Positions 35,441 to 44,512 of a stretch of 64,000 nucleotides of DNA are shown one piece after another. The notes under the pieces were generated by a model. That model had not been told where the DNA came from. It saw only the letters and a list, made by a program, of their open reading frames with translations, and did no database searches. Location of the stretch: positions 62,001 through 126,000 of the forward strand of contig NZ_JBBYXL010000011.1 in NCBI RefSeq assembly GCF_039655865.1. Direction: 5' to 3'. The first letter of the stretch is position 1. Each line of letters starts with the position of its first letter. The translations under genes were made by a program, and so were the position numbers. This DNA is from Prosthecobacter sp. SYSU 5D2. GTDB taxonomy: Bacteria; Verrucomicrobiota; Verrucomicrobiia; Verrucomicrobiales; Verrucomicrobiaceae.

Positions 35441-36757
35441 TTAGCCACGCTCAGCCACGTTACCACGGCCAATGCCTCGGTATTGGAAGCCGAAATCACG
35501 CACGGCCAGCGGGTCCAGCAGGTTGCGCCCGTCAAAAATCAACGGACTGTTCATGGTGCTGCGCAAAGCCTCCAGGTCAGCAGAGGCGAATTCCGGCCAT
35601 TCAGTGGCCAGGACCAGCACATCTGCATCCTTGGCTGCATCCAGTGCACTTGCCGCCAGACGGATCTTTGCGGCCACGGGCAGCTCCTGCACCTTGCTCA
35701 TGGCCTTGGGATCATAGGCACTGACCAGCGCCCCCTCCGCCACAAGCCTTTCGACAAGCTCGACGGCCACCGATGCCCGCACATCATCCGTATGAGGTTT
35801 GAAGCTGAGTCCCCACACGGCCACTTTTTTTCCCGTCATGGTGCCCAAGGCCTCACGAATCCCATCCAGAAAACGGTTCAACTGGCGGTCATTGATTCTC
35901 TGCACTTCTTTGAGCAGCTCAAAGGGCTGCCCGCACTGCTCGCTGATGGCGATAAACGCAGCAATGTCCTTCGGAAAGCAAGATCCTCCATACCCCAGTC
36001 CGGCGTTCAGGAAACCGCGCCCGATCCGCCGGTCCGCTCCGATGCCCTCTGCCACTTTTTTCACATCCGCACCGCTTACTTCACAGATCTCCGCCAGCGC
36101 ATTGATGTAGCTGATCTTGAGGGCCAGAAAGCTGTTGGCCGCGTGTTTGATCAGCTCAGCACTGTTAATATCCGTCACCAGCACCGGCGCCATGAAAGGC
36201 TCATAAATCTTCTGCATCAGCGCCAGCGCCCGGTCACTGTTGCCGCCGATCACAATCCGGTCCGGCTTCATCAGGTCTGCCACCGCACTGCCTTCCCGCA
36301 GAAACTCAGGATTGCTCACCACGTCAAATTCGACACCCGGCCTCGCGTGTTCACGGATGGTCCTTGCCACCTGCTCCCCCGTCCGCACCGGCACCGTGCT
36401 TTTGTCCACGATGACCCGGTAGCTGCTCAGATGCTGGGCGATCTCACGCGCCACTTTTTCCATGTAACTGAGGTCCACGCTGCCATCCTCAAGCGGCGGC
36501 GTCGGCACGGCGATAAAAAGCACCTCCCCGTGGTCCACCCCTTCCTCGGTGGATGTGGTGAAACCCAGCCGGCGTGCCGCTACATTTTTCTTCACAAGCG
36601 CTTCCAGACCCGGCTCGAAAATGGGAATCTCCCCTGCTTTCAAAGAGTTCACTTTTTCCGCGTCACTGTCCACACATAGCACATGGTGGCCTGCCTCAGC
36701 AAAACAGGCACCTGTCGTGAGGCCGACGTATCCAGAACCGATGATGGAAAGCTTCAT
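35441..36757 (-). CDS. ugd: UDP-glucose 6-dehydrogenase
   Basis: This 438-residue protein has an NAD-binding GSGYVG motif (7-12), the conserved FEPGLEALVK, and the catalytic Cys260 in NAGLGYGGSCFPKD. It makes UDP-glucuronate for envelope or capsule polysaccharides. The length matches the family. It follows lptD on the minus strand with 103 bases between and probably belongs to the same envelope-biogenesis block. Confidence 0.95.
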   Translation of the reverse strand: MKLSIIGSGYVGLTTGACFAEAGHHVLCVDSDAEKVNSLKAGEIPIFEPGLEALVKKNVAARRLGFTTSTEEGVDHGEVLFIAVPTPPLEDGSVDLSYMEKVAREIAQHLSSYRVIVDKSTVPVRTGEQVARTIREHARPGVEFDVVSNPEFLREGSAVADLMKPDRIVIGGNSDRALALMQKIYEPFMAPVLVTDINSAELIKHAANSFLALKISYINALAEICEVSGADVKKVAEGIGADRRIGRGFLNAGLGYGGSCFPKDIAAFIAISEQCGQPFELLKEVQRINDRQLNRFLDGIREALGTMTGKKVAVWGLSFKPHTDDVRASVAVELVERLVAEGALVSAYDPKAMSKVQELPVAAKIRLAASALDAAKDADVLVLATEWPEFASADLEALRSTMNSPLIFDGRNLLDPLAVRDFGFQYRGIGRGNVAERG

Positions 36758-36860
36758 GAAATGGTGGTAGATACCCTGCGTCCGGCGGCCTGCGCCAAAA
36801 ACACCTCAGGTCCCCAACAGTGTGCCGGAAGACAACTGCTCTCAACCTCAAAAACGGGCC

Positions 36861-39299
36861 TCACTGGTTGCCACCACGACCGGAAGGATTTGGATCAATG
36901 TCGAGCGGGACACTGAGCTGCGGGAAGTCCTTCAGCGTCAGGGAAAACATCAGCCCGAAGTCATTCAGGCCGTTGCGGTTGTCCCGCACCATGGCACCGA
37001 CGGATGCCACCCAGCTCGAAAGATCGCGGGAGACGCTGTAACTCTGGAACTCCATCGTCCCGTCATCCATTTCAAAGATATGGTTCATGGAGAAGCCCCA
37101 GTTGTCCGTCAGGCGTGCGTAGATCCGGGAGAACACCAGACTGGAATCCACAAAGAACGGACTGTCGCTCACATACTGGTGGCCTAACGTCATTTGCACA
37201 TTTTTACCCGGCATGAAGGTGATGCCCTGGTTCAGCTCCGTAAAACTGCCTTCTCCGCTTTGCAGCGGCATCTGCCAGTCCATCCAAAAACTCACCCATG
37301 GCACGGGGCGGAAGAACAGTTCATTGTACAAATTGGAGATGCTCCGGTCGAACTCCGGATCCTTCATAAACACATCTACATACGTGTTCAGACCTGCCCA
37401 GGTATAAGTCTGCACAGGCTCCGTCGTCGCGGAGAAAAAGTTTCCCCGGCTGGCGGAGGTGTAGTCCCGGCGTGTCTGCAGGAGATTGCGCATCCCGATA
37501 CGTGCAATGTTCCATGATTGCAGATCATCCACAGCCGTGAAGAGAGGCACATCAATGGAGCGGGGGCGCGTTGTCGGGGAAAGCCTGTCAATGCCACGAA
37601 AACCCTCCTCCTGGGAAGCATCCAGATAAGAAAGATTCAGATATGGCTGCATCACATGCCGCAGCCCGTCCAACCCCCACTCAGGCTTCTGAAAATCCTC
37701 CCAGCTCTTCGTCAGCTTGAAAGAGACATCCACACCGGCATGGAACAGCGTCTTGGTATGGTCTGACATATCAGGACGGGAACCGTCAATGTCCGTGTAA
37801 TGGGTCAGTCCGGCTCCAATTCTGGGTGTCACGTTTAACCAGCCCAGGAAAGTCTTCGGATACAGCAGCTCCTGATAGGTATGAACGCGGCCAAAACCCG
37901 CCCCTTCCAGCCTGGCCGAAAAGAGGTCAATGCCCCGAGCCAGGTCCGCATTCGAAAGCGCCGTCCCCGGATTCAGTCCAAGCAGGGACTGATAGCTCGC
38001 CAGATTATCTTCCGTCACCGCAGCTCCCCCGCCCAGCTGGCGCCGCCCTACCTGGATCAGCCTGGCAAAATCCTCCTCCTCTTCATCCCCCAGTTCGTCT
38101 TTAAGAATGCCAGCGCTGAATGTCCCCTGATGAAAGATCCCCGTGTTCCACAACTGGCGGCGGGTCCAGTCAATGGCCAGTTCCGGCAGCTTGGTTCCGA
38201 CCGTATAAAAATCGTTCGCCTGGAAGCGCGCCATCAGTGTGGCCACATACGCAGGGTCCGTATGCACCAGGGAAATCTGGTTTTCCGGCTCCGGCGTCTC
38301 CCGGAAGTCATTGAAGTAAAAGTCCTCATAAAAATGGGCGTCAGAGACTTTGTTGACGTCAAAATCCAGATACCAGGTGCTTTTCTCCGGACCTGGCAGG
38401 TAAATCCGGTGCTGGAAGTTGATGCGATACCGGTCTTCTCCGACCGGGCCGCGAAGCTCACCTGTGCGGTTGTTTTCCGGATCTGCATCCCGGAGATAAT
38501 ACAGCTTCAAATTGCCAAAGTTGCTCCGGTTGTCTGCATGCCGCAGGGAGTGAAAATCCGCCCCCAAGCCCACTCCCCGGGAGGAACGCAGATCCAGCCG
38601 GTACTTCGCCAGTGTATGATCCCCATGGATCATCCCATACTGCAGAAGCAAAAACGCCCCCCACCGGCTCTGGTAGCCTGGAGTGAAACGAAAGCCCACC
38701 TCATCCTTCAGCGGCTGGGAGATGTATGGGAAATAAAACACCGGCGTATCCCCCGCCAGCACGGTCACATTACGCATCACCACCCGGTTCTCAGGATAAA
38801 TCGTCAGCCTCCGTGCGCGCAGGCGGAAGTTTGGGTTCTGCACGTCATGAGTGGTAAAGTAAGTGTCACCACCCTCCACTTTTTCGATCATCTTGGTCTC
38901 CGTCTCAAAACCTTTGGTATCATAAAAAAACGATCCCATTTCCATCGGCATCGCACTGCGCACCGCATCCCCGCTCAGCTCCCCGGTATTGGCATTATAG
39001 ATGATGTTTTCTCCACGGTAGGTCGTTCCCGCCTTCCAGATCACCACCCCGTCCCGTGCAATGACCTCCCCGGTGCTCGCATTGTAGCTGGCCGTGCCGC
39101 TGCGGATTTCCACATCCGTGTAGCTGATGCGCACATCACCCTTTGCCGTCGCCAGCCCGGTTTCAGGATCATAGGTGGTCTCCAGCCCCTCAATGTTGAG
39201 GTTGCTGGTCAGAGAGTCTAGCAGAGCCTGGGCGCGCAGGCCAGGAGCGACCATCAGGGCTGCAAAGCCGAGGACGACACACAGTCGGGAGAATGTCAT
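36861..39299 (-). CDS. lptD: LptD-like LPS assembly outer membrane protein
   Basis: This 812-residue protein has a signal peptide (MTFSRLCVVLGFAALMVAPGLRA). An N-terminal OstA/LptA-like domain follows (about 30-200) with repeating G-E-I-I-A-R-D type strands and YRGENIIYNANTGE. A long C-terminal beta-barrel region ends in alternating aromatic strands. LptD forms the outer membrane LPS exit pore with LptE. The two cysteine pairs known from E. coli are not seen, as in many non-proteobacteria. The frame stays open up to 39497, overlapping lpxA; ATG 39299 gives the signal peptide. It follows lpxA closely. Confidence 0.88.
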   Translation of the reverse strand: MTFSRLCVVLGFAALMVAPGLRAQALLDSLTSNLNIEGLETTYDPETGLATAKGDVRISYTDVEIRSGTASYNASTGEVIARDGVVIWKAGTTYRGENIIYNANTGELSGDAVRSAMPMEMGSFFYDTKGFETETKMIEKVEGGDTYFTTHDVQNPNFRLRARRLTIYPENRVVMRNVTVLAGDTPVFYFPYISQPLKDEVGFRFTPGYQSRWGAFLLLQYGMIHGDHTLAKYRLDLRSSRGVGLGADFHSLRHADNRSNFGNLKLYYLRDADPENNRTGELRGPVGEDRYRINFQHRIYLPGPEKSTWYLDFDVNKVSDAHFYEDFYFNDFRETPEPENQISLVHTDPAYVATLMARFQANDFYTVGTKLPELAIDWTRRQLWNTGIFHQGTFSAGILKDELGDEEEEDFARLIQVGRRQLGGGAAVTEDNLASYQSLLGLNPGTALSNADLARGIDLFSARLEGAGFGRVHTYQELLYPKTFLGWLNVTPRIGAGLTHYTDIDGSRPDMSDHTKTLFHAGVDVSFKLTKSWEDFQKPEWGLDGLRHVMQPYLNLSYLDASQEEGFRGIDRLSPTTRPRSIDVPLFTAVDDLQSWNIARIGMRNLLQTRRDYTSASRGNFFSATTEPVQTYTWAGLNTYVDVFMKDPEFDRSISNLYNELFFRPVPWVSFWMDWQMPLQSGEGSFTELNQGITFMPGKNVQMTLGHQYVSDSPFFVDSSLVFSRIYARLTDNWGFSMNHIFEMDDGTMEFQSYSVSRDLSSWVASVGAMVRDNRNGLNDFGLMFSLTLKDFPQLSVPLDIDPNPSGRGGNQ

Positions 39300-39432
39300 G
39301 ATACCGTGGGAGATTGAAAAAACGGCCAAGAAAGACGAAAGGGAGTGTGAACTTTTTCTCGGCTGGCCATTCAATAGGCCACCGCCCCGAGGGTGACAAG
39401 AAAAAGCAGGGGAAAATTGCGGCTCCGTTTTC

Positions 39433-40227
39433 TCAATCATCCTCCGCATCCGTGCCGCCAAACGCGCAAATGCCACGCTTGCTCGGGGTTGCCACAAAAT
39501 CCAGCAACCTTTGCGCCGCTGGCGGCCATTCCCGCTCCCTCGCAGTTTCCACGGCCTGGGACAGATTTTTACCGGACCTGAAAAGCAGTTGGAACATCTC
39601 TTTGATCACAGCGCGCTGCTCCGCATTAAAACCCTGCCTCCGCAGTCCGATCACGTTCAGGCCCATCAGCCGGTTGATCCGGTGCGCTGCGCAAAAGTGC
39701 GGGATGTCCTTGCCAAAGCCCCCATTGCCCTGGACCACGCAGTAATCCCCAATGCGGATGAACTGGTGAAACACCGCCCCTCCCCCAATGAAGGTATTGC
39801 TGCCCACGGTGATGTGCCCCGCCAGCAGACAGGCATTGGCCAAAATATTTTTGTCCCCCAAGATGACATCATGGGCCAGGTGCGCTCCGGCCATCAGGAA
39901 ATTGCCATTCCCCATGCGGGTGTGGCTCCCCGCCTTGCTCGCCCGGTGGATGGTCACCTGCTCGCGGATCACATTGTCCTCCCCCAGGATCACCCCACTC
40001 TCCGTTTCCCGCTTGAATCCCAGATCCTGAGGGTCTCCGCCTATGATGGCCGCCCGCCCGATGACGGTCCGGGCGCCTACTTTGACCTGGCCCACAATCT
40101 GCGCATGCGCCTCCACCCGGCAGCCTTCCCCAATCTCCGCCGCCCCGTCCACAATCACATAGGGGCCGATCTCCACGGAGGGGTCAATTTTCGCAGAGTC
40201 ATGGATGATTGCAGTCGGGTGGATCAT
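39433..40227 (-). CDS. lpxA: LpxA: UDP-N-acetylglucosamine acyltransferase
   Basis: This 264-residue protein consists of hexapeptide repeats forming a left-handed beta helix (MIHPTAIIHDSAKIDP and so on), with catalytic H119 in LAHDVILGD and the helical C-terminus (LRRQGFNAEQRAVIKE). It adds the first acyl chain of lipid A. ATG 40227 gives the normal start and matches the length of E. coli LpxA. A TTG 36 bases upstream overlaps the stop of the oxidoreductase. Together with lptD and ugd it shows that the organism makes an LPS-type outer membrane. Confidence 0.95.
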   Translation of the reverse strand: MIHPTAIIHDSAKIDPSVEIGPYVIVDGAAEIGEGCRVEAHAQIVGQVKVGARTVIGRAAIIGGDPQDLGFKRETESGVILGEDNVIREQVTIHRASKAGSHTRMGNGNFLMAGAHLAHDVILGDKNILANACLLAGHITVGSNTFIGGGAVFHQFIRIGDYCVVQGNGGFGKDIPHFCAAHRINRLMGLNVIGLRRQGFNAEQRAVIKEMFQLLFRSGKNLSQAVETAREREWPPAAQRLLDFVATPSKRGICAFGGTDAEDD

Positions 40228-40259
40228 TGGCTTAGCAATGGCAGAGTCCGCTGACAGAA

Positions 40260-41330
40260 TCAACCCAGCAGAGGCAGTGTCCGCTTTTCCTGCGCACTCA
40301 GGTACGCGGTGTCCACAATCTGCTGGCCGATGCGGCTGATTTCCAGGCTGAGCGGCCCGATCAGCGGTGCTCCCGTCTCCAGCGAATGGATTAAATGTTC
40401 GATGGGATTGCGGTTTGGGGCAGCGATCTCATCCACAGGCACCTCATATCCCTCCGGCCGCTTAGCAGTCTGCACCCTCAGCGTCTTCTCATAATCGTAG
40501 CAGGAAATCGTCCCATCGGTCCCCCTCAGCACAAACCCGCACTTCGGCTGGGGCTGGAATGTCCAGGGATCCGTAAAGGTCCCCCAGCGTGTCTCCGTTT
40601 TGCTCAAACCACCTGCATAGCGGATCACCGTGATGCTATGCTCATCCACCTCCAGTCCGTTCGGGTGGTCCCAGGTGCAGGTGACCTCCAGCGGGGATTT
40701 CCCACCCAGATGCCAGGTGCCCAGCGTCGCCCCATAGCCCATGTAATCCAGGAGGGATCCCCCGCCCTGCTCACGGCTGTAAAACCAGCTTGCCGCCTTC
40801 TCCGCAGCGGTTGGCTCATGCTCCGTCTTGTCTGCCCCGTGATACAGCGGCCCCCGGTTGCCCCCGTGGTGATGGAATTCACGCACCTCGCCGATCAGTC
40901 CCTCCAGGATCAGGCGGTGGGCGGTCTGCTGCCCGGCATCCCACACCAGCGGCCAGTTCACCGCCAGCACCTTTCCCGTGGGTGTCATCGCCGCCACCAT
41001 CGCATCCGCCTCAGCGAGGCTCGCGGCAAAGGGTTTTTCCATTAACAGATGCGTCCCATACGGAGCCACTTTTTCCACCCACTCCCCGTGTTTGGATGCG
41101 GCCGGGCATAACACGACAATATCCGGCTTCGTTTGCTCAAGACAGGCCCGGTAGTCGGTGAAAACCTGGTCAGCCTCCAGCCCGAAATTTTTCACCGCCC
41201 CCTGCATCCGCTCCGGCTCCTCATCACAGATACCAACCACCTCCGCATTGGGGTGCGCAGAAGCCTGGCGCAACAAATCACCCATGTGAAAATGTTCAAA
41301 ATTTATTCCTGCGATTCGCCAGCGTTTCAT
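40260..41330 (-). CDS. Gfo/Idh/MocA-family oxidoreductase
   Basis: This 356-residue protein has an N-terminal Rossmann domain (AHPNAEVVGICDEEPERMQ) and the active-site region LLMEKPFAASLAEADAM, in which the EKP lysine is conserved. The C-terminal domain contains GYGATLGTWHLGG. Members oxidise or reduce sugars with NAD(P). The product is unknown; location before lpxA may point to sugar nucleotide or LPS chemistry but could be chance. It is probably the first gene of the minus-strand envelope block. Confidence 0.88.
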   Translation of the reverse strand: MKRWRIAGINFEHFHMGDLLRQASAHPNAEVVGICDEEPERMQGAVKNFGLEADQVFTDYRACLEQTKPDIVVLCPAASKHGEWVEKVAPYGTHLLMEKPFAASLAEADAMVAAMTPTGKVLAVNWPLVWDAGQQTAHRLILEGLIGEVREFHHHGGNRGPLYHGADKTEHEPTAAEKAASWFYSREQGGGSLLDYMGYGATLGTWHLGGKSPLEVTCTWDHPNGLEVDEHSITVIRYAGGLSKTETRWGTFTDPWTFQPQPKCGFVLRGTDGTISCYDYEKTLRVQTAKRPEGYEVPVDEIAAPNRNPIEHLIHSLETGAPLIGPLSLEISRIGQQIVDTAYLSAQEKRTLPLLG

Positions 41331-41971
41331 GGTTCAGTTTCAACATTTTGGAGCTGCCATCCATGGCGGTCCGGGCTTCTTCTTCGCAAAAAATGCCCTG
41401 GTTAACAACATCAATTCACAAGTTATTCACAGTGCTCACAAACGGAAAGAAAAAACTCCCCTGGTGCTTCTTTTGCTGAGCCTCAAACCTTGGCAATCCA
41501 CAGAGAATCAACGTTGAGCGGTCATTATGCCATAGCGGCTGGTGACAAGATTGGCACGTAGCCCGCCGCCATCCAAAAATTGCCACAGGGTTCTATTTCC
41601 ATCACTTAACTTGTTCATTACCAAGTGGTTGTTGCAATTATTTCGAATACGTGTTATCCATTCTGAAACATTATTTGCCAGCAGATCCAACTATTTTGTT
41701 TCCGTGCCACCCATGGTTAAAGGATCCCGGCCCAACAATGATGCAAAATGCAATTTCGCTGGCGAGGTGAAAAATTGTGCCTTTCAAGGATTATTTCAGC
41801 AACTCCAACGCCTAAAATGGGTACGCAAAAAAGGCGCTAAACGCCTGTTGACAGCAGCTTTCTTCACAATGTGCAGAGAATCTTGTCAGCGTGTGCTGAC
41901 AAGAAGCTACAAAATTTAACAACCCAGCTTCAAAAGTCGTGCCACCCCCTGACATAGCGAGCTTTCAACCC
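41331..41971. other. AT-rich gap without a supported gene
   Basis: About 640 bases between the oxidoreductase start and the terminator of the NagB-like gene. Short open frames on both strands (for example 41508-41690 and 41542-41919) have no recognisable composition or start site. One DnaA-box-like site TTATTCACA lies at 41423-41431. I see nothing else that is firm. Confidence 0.4.
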
Positions 41972-42008
41972 AAAAAAAGACCGCCCAGCCCGAAGGAACT
42001 GGACGGTC
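41972..42008 (-). terminator. Rho-independent terminator of the NagB-like gene
   Basis: On the minus strand GACCGTCCAG pairs with CTGGGCGGTC apart from one G-U or mismatch position, followed by seven T's (complement of 41972-41978). It is 19 bases after the stop codon. Confidence 0.85.
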
Positions 42009-42026
42009 ATCATAAGGAGGTCAGCT

Positions 42027-42965
42027 TCAGTGCATCTCAACAGCGCAGCTTCCCAGCCCGCCGCGGAAATAATTGAACTGCACATTCGGGTGGTCCGCCA
42101 GCAGGGACATCGGCACCGCCGCATCCGCCAGCCTCTTGGAGATCATTAGCGCCGTCAGCCGCTGGCCCAGGGGGTTGTCATGCATACCGGCCTGCCAGAT
42201 GCTGACCTTCTCCGCCATCCAGGTTTCCTTTGGCCCCACGGTGATGGCCATCTGCGGCACCATGGTGATGTTTCCGCCGCCGGAAGTACGGGCATTTTGG
42301 GAAAGCGTCACCGGGTGCAGGTCCACGATGCGGGTGCCCAGCTTCCGGTATTCTGCGGGCGATGGCGGCTCAGTCTTCCATTTGCCCGTGCGCTTCAGGG
42401 GATCGTTGAAGGCCCAGTGCTTGATGTCCCCCTGCCCGCCCTGCATCACAATGCAGCGCACGCCGGAGTGCCAGCTCTTCACATACTCCGTCACATCCGC
42501 CTTCGGGAAATGCATCTGCGCATCCGGCATCACCAGCTTTTTCTGGATTCGGTCGAAGCACAGCTCACGGTCCGCTTTCTCAAAGGACAGCGGGTGCTCC
42601 ATGGAGACCTCTTTTTTCGTCTCCGGATCATACCATTCGTCCATGCCCCAGAAATGGCCGTCCTTGATGGAAATGCCCAGGTCATTGACCAGCCGGGCCA
42701 CCAGCGGCATTTGCTCAGTCGGTCCCACCGGGCCGCAAATGCCCGCCGGGTTGTCCGCCGTCGCCTGCTTCCAGGCATGGATGTATTCCAGCGCTTCCGC
42801 CAGGTAAAAATCCTCCAGCGTATCATACATCACCACCTTGAACCCAGGGCGGGAAAGCTGGCGCAGGTCCCGCTCCGTCAGGCGCGCCGCATCATTGATG
42901 AGATCATTGTCGAGCGTGGTGTAGTCCCACCAGTCGGGGGCGATGTGGCTGAGTTTGCGTGGCAT
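42027..42965 (-). CDS. Glucosamine-6-phosphate deaminase-like protein (NagB superfamily)
   Basis: This 312-residue protein has the NagB-type fold order: [17 protein letters not shown] in place of the phosphate loop, GHFWGMDEW (D109), [14 protein letters not shown] (H183 kept as in the catalytic GxxGHIAFNEP motif) and a late [16 protein letters not shown]. The core residues suggest an active deaminase or isomerase. The phosphate loop is changed and the chain is about 45 residues longer than NagB, so the substrate may be a different amino sugar. The gene stands alone and ends in a terminator. Confidence 0.78.
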   Translation of the reverse strand: MPRKLSHIAPDWWDYTTLDNDLINDAARLTERDLRQLSRPGFKVVMYDTLEDFYLAEALEYIHAWKQATADNPAGICGPVGPTEQMPLVARLVNDLGISIKDGHFWGMDEWYDPETKKEVSMEHPLSFEKADRELCFDRIQKKLVMPDAQMHFPKADVTEYVKSWHSGVRCIVMQGGQGDIKHWAFNDPLKRTGKWKTEPPSPAEYRKLGTRIVDLHPVTLSQNARTSGGGNITMVPQMAITVGPKETWMAEKVSIWQAGMHDNPLGQRLTALMISKRLADAAVPMSLLADHPNVQFNYFRGGLGSCAVEMH

Positions 42966-43176
42966 AGGTTCAGTTCGGGATGTGAGATTGCAAAATGACA
43001 GACGCGTCTAAATAAGACAAACGCACCAGGATTCTCCAGTTTGTCGCCCAACGGCCGCTTTGCCAAGCCCGAAAACTTCCGCGTTCCTGCGCAAGGGCTG
43101 TCTTATTGTGATAACACCCGGTTTTGCCCGGGCTGCCTTTTACGCGCAACCTCGCATCGTCATACGATATTCCTGC

Positions 43177-43644
43177 GTGAATACCACCAGCCTCACCACG
43201 TACCTCACAGACCATCTCGCCGGTTCCGTCGCAGCCATCCAGATGCTGGATCATCTCATGGCCGTTTATGGAAAGCGCCCGGAAGCCGTCCAGATCCGCA
43301 CGCTCAAAACAGAGGTGGAATACGACCAGCAGCTTCTCAGAGACCTGATGGACAGGTTCGAGGCCAAGGAAAGTCCGTTGAAGAAAGCCGGAGCCTGGAT
43401 TGCAGAAAAAGCGCTCGAACTGAAGGTCAACACCTCCCCAGATGACTTTGACATCCTCCAGACCTTGGAAGCCCTCGTTCTGGGCATTGAAGGCAAGCTA
43501 CGCCTCTGGCGCTCCCTGCAATGCGTGGAAACGGGCCTGGACCTCCCCCATCTTCAGTCAGACGCCCACCGCCAGATTCATCAGGTCGAGCTCCTCCGCC
43601 TGGAAGCCGCCGAGCGTGCCTTCGGTGCGTCGCCATCCCGGTGA
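43177..43644 (+). CDS. Hypothetical alpha-helical protein
   Basis: This 155-residue protein is almost wholly helical, with four long amphipathic stretches (SVAAIQMLDHLMAVYG, VEYDQQLLRDLMDRFEAKE, AGAWIAEKALELKV, IEGKLRLWRSLQCVE). It could form a four-helix bundle of the ferritin-like kind, but metal ligands cannot be assigned. The start is chosen as GTG 43177 since the upstream frame is poor. It is divergent from the NagB-like gene. Confidence 0.6.
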   Translation: MNTTSLTTYLTDHLAGSVAAIQMLDHLMAVYGKRPEAVQIRTLKTEVEYDQQLLRDLMDRFEAKESPLKKAGAWIAEKALELKVNTSPDDFDILQTLEALVLGIEGKLRLWRSLQCVETGLDLPHLQSDAHRQIHQVELLRLEAAERAFGASPSR

Positions 43645-43727
43645 ATCCGTTCGCTGCGGATTCCATGAGCACAGCATCCTCGGACTCTTGATGTAAAGAA
43701 AAGGATAATTGAATCCGCTCTTCCCCC

Positions 43728-44507
43728 ATGATTTGTATGCCGATGCATAGATCCTTCCTGGGCTGCCTGATTGCCCTCTTTGCCACACCTTTTGCCTATT
43801 CTGCGACCTTGCTTCAGCAGGACGCAGGCTATTTTGCCTTTGAGGCCGAAGACTATTCGACCAAGAACAACGCCAACTGGTCCACCATCAGCACCACCAC
43901 CGGCACCGTGACCCTTCCAGACGGCACCAATGCCGTAGGAGACGCCATTTATAACAGCGGCGGCGGCGGGCTCACCTCCTTCGTCACCTATGATCTCCAG
44001 TTTACAACGGATGGCACCTATTACCTCTACACGCGCTATTCCATGTATGACCGCACCGTCAATGACGCTGCCAGTTATGGAAACGAAGATTCGTTTTACG
44101 TGGCCCGTAATTTTGGAATTGATGACACCTCGGGAGGGGGTGCGGACGTTGACTGGTACAACCAGGGCCTGTCCAACCAGGGCCACCGACCTGCCAACAA
44201 CGCCAGCCCCAATCCCAATGAAGGCCAGTTTTTCTACTGGGATGAAGCCACCCTCTCACCAGTTTCCACCGTGCACAGCTACGTCGTCTCCGGCGCCAGC
44301 GAGGAAAATCCGCTTGATGTCACCTTCACCATTGCCAATCGCGAGGCTGGCGTCGCGATTGACCGCTTTGTCTTCAGCACCACCCGCATCTCCCTCACCG
44401 GCGGCAACAGCCCCACGCTCGATGGCATTGCCTCCGTACCGGAACCCTCCCGCGCCCTGCTCTCATTCCTCGCCCTCGGCTTCCTGCTCACCCGCCGCCG
44501 CCGTTAG
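43728..44507 (+). CDS. PEP-CTERM sorted secreted protein
   Basis: This 259-residue protein has a signal peptide (HRSFLGCLIALFATPFAYSA) and an N-terminal segment AGYFAFEAEDYSTKNNANW that resembles CBM6-type carbohydrate-binding starts. The C-terminal sorting signal reads VPEPSRALLSFLALGFLLTRRRR, with PEP, hydrophobic stretch and arginine cluster. PEP-CTERM proteins are cut by exosortase and are associated with exopolysaccharide or biofilm. No exosortase is in this window. In-frame ATGs at 43740 and 43746 would give a shorter leader. Confidence 0.85.
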   Translation: MICMPMHRSFLGCLIALFATPFAYSATLLQQDAGYFAFEAEDYSTKNNANWSTISTTTGTVTLPDGTNAVGDAIYNSGGGGLTSFVTYDLQFTTDGTYYLYTRYSMYDRTVNDAASYGNEDSFYVARNFGIDDTSGGGADVDWYNQGLSNQGHRPANNASPNPNEGQFFYWDEATLSPVSTVHSYVVSGASEENPLDVTFTIANREAGVAIDRFVFSTTRISLTGGNSPTLDGIASVPEPSRALLSFLALGFLLTRRRR

Positions 44508-44512
44508 CCGAG

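Noticed and set aside
41508-41919. Small open frames in the AT-rich gap
   Set aside because: No ribosome site, no recognisable composition and both strands open; treated as non-coding.
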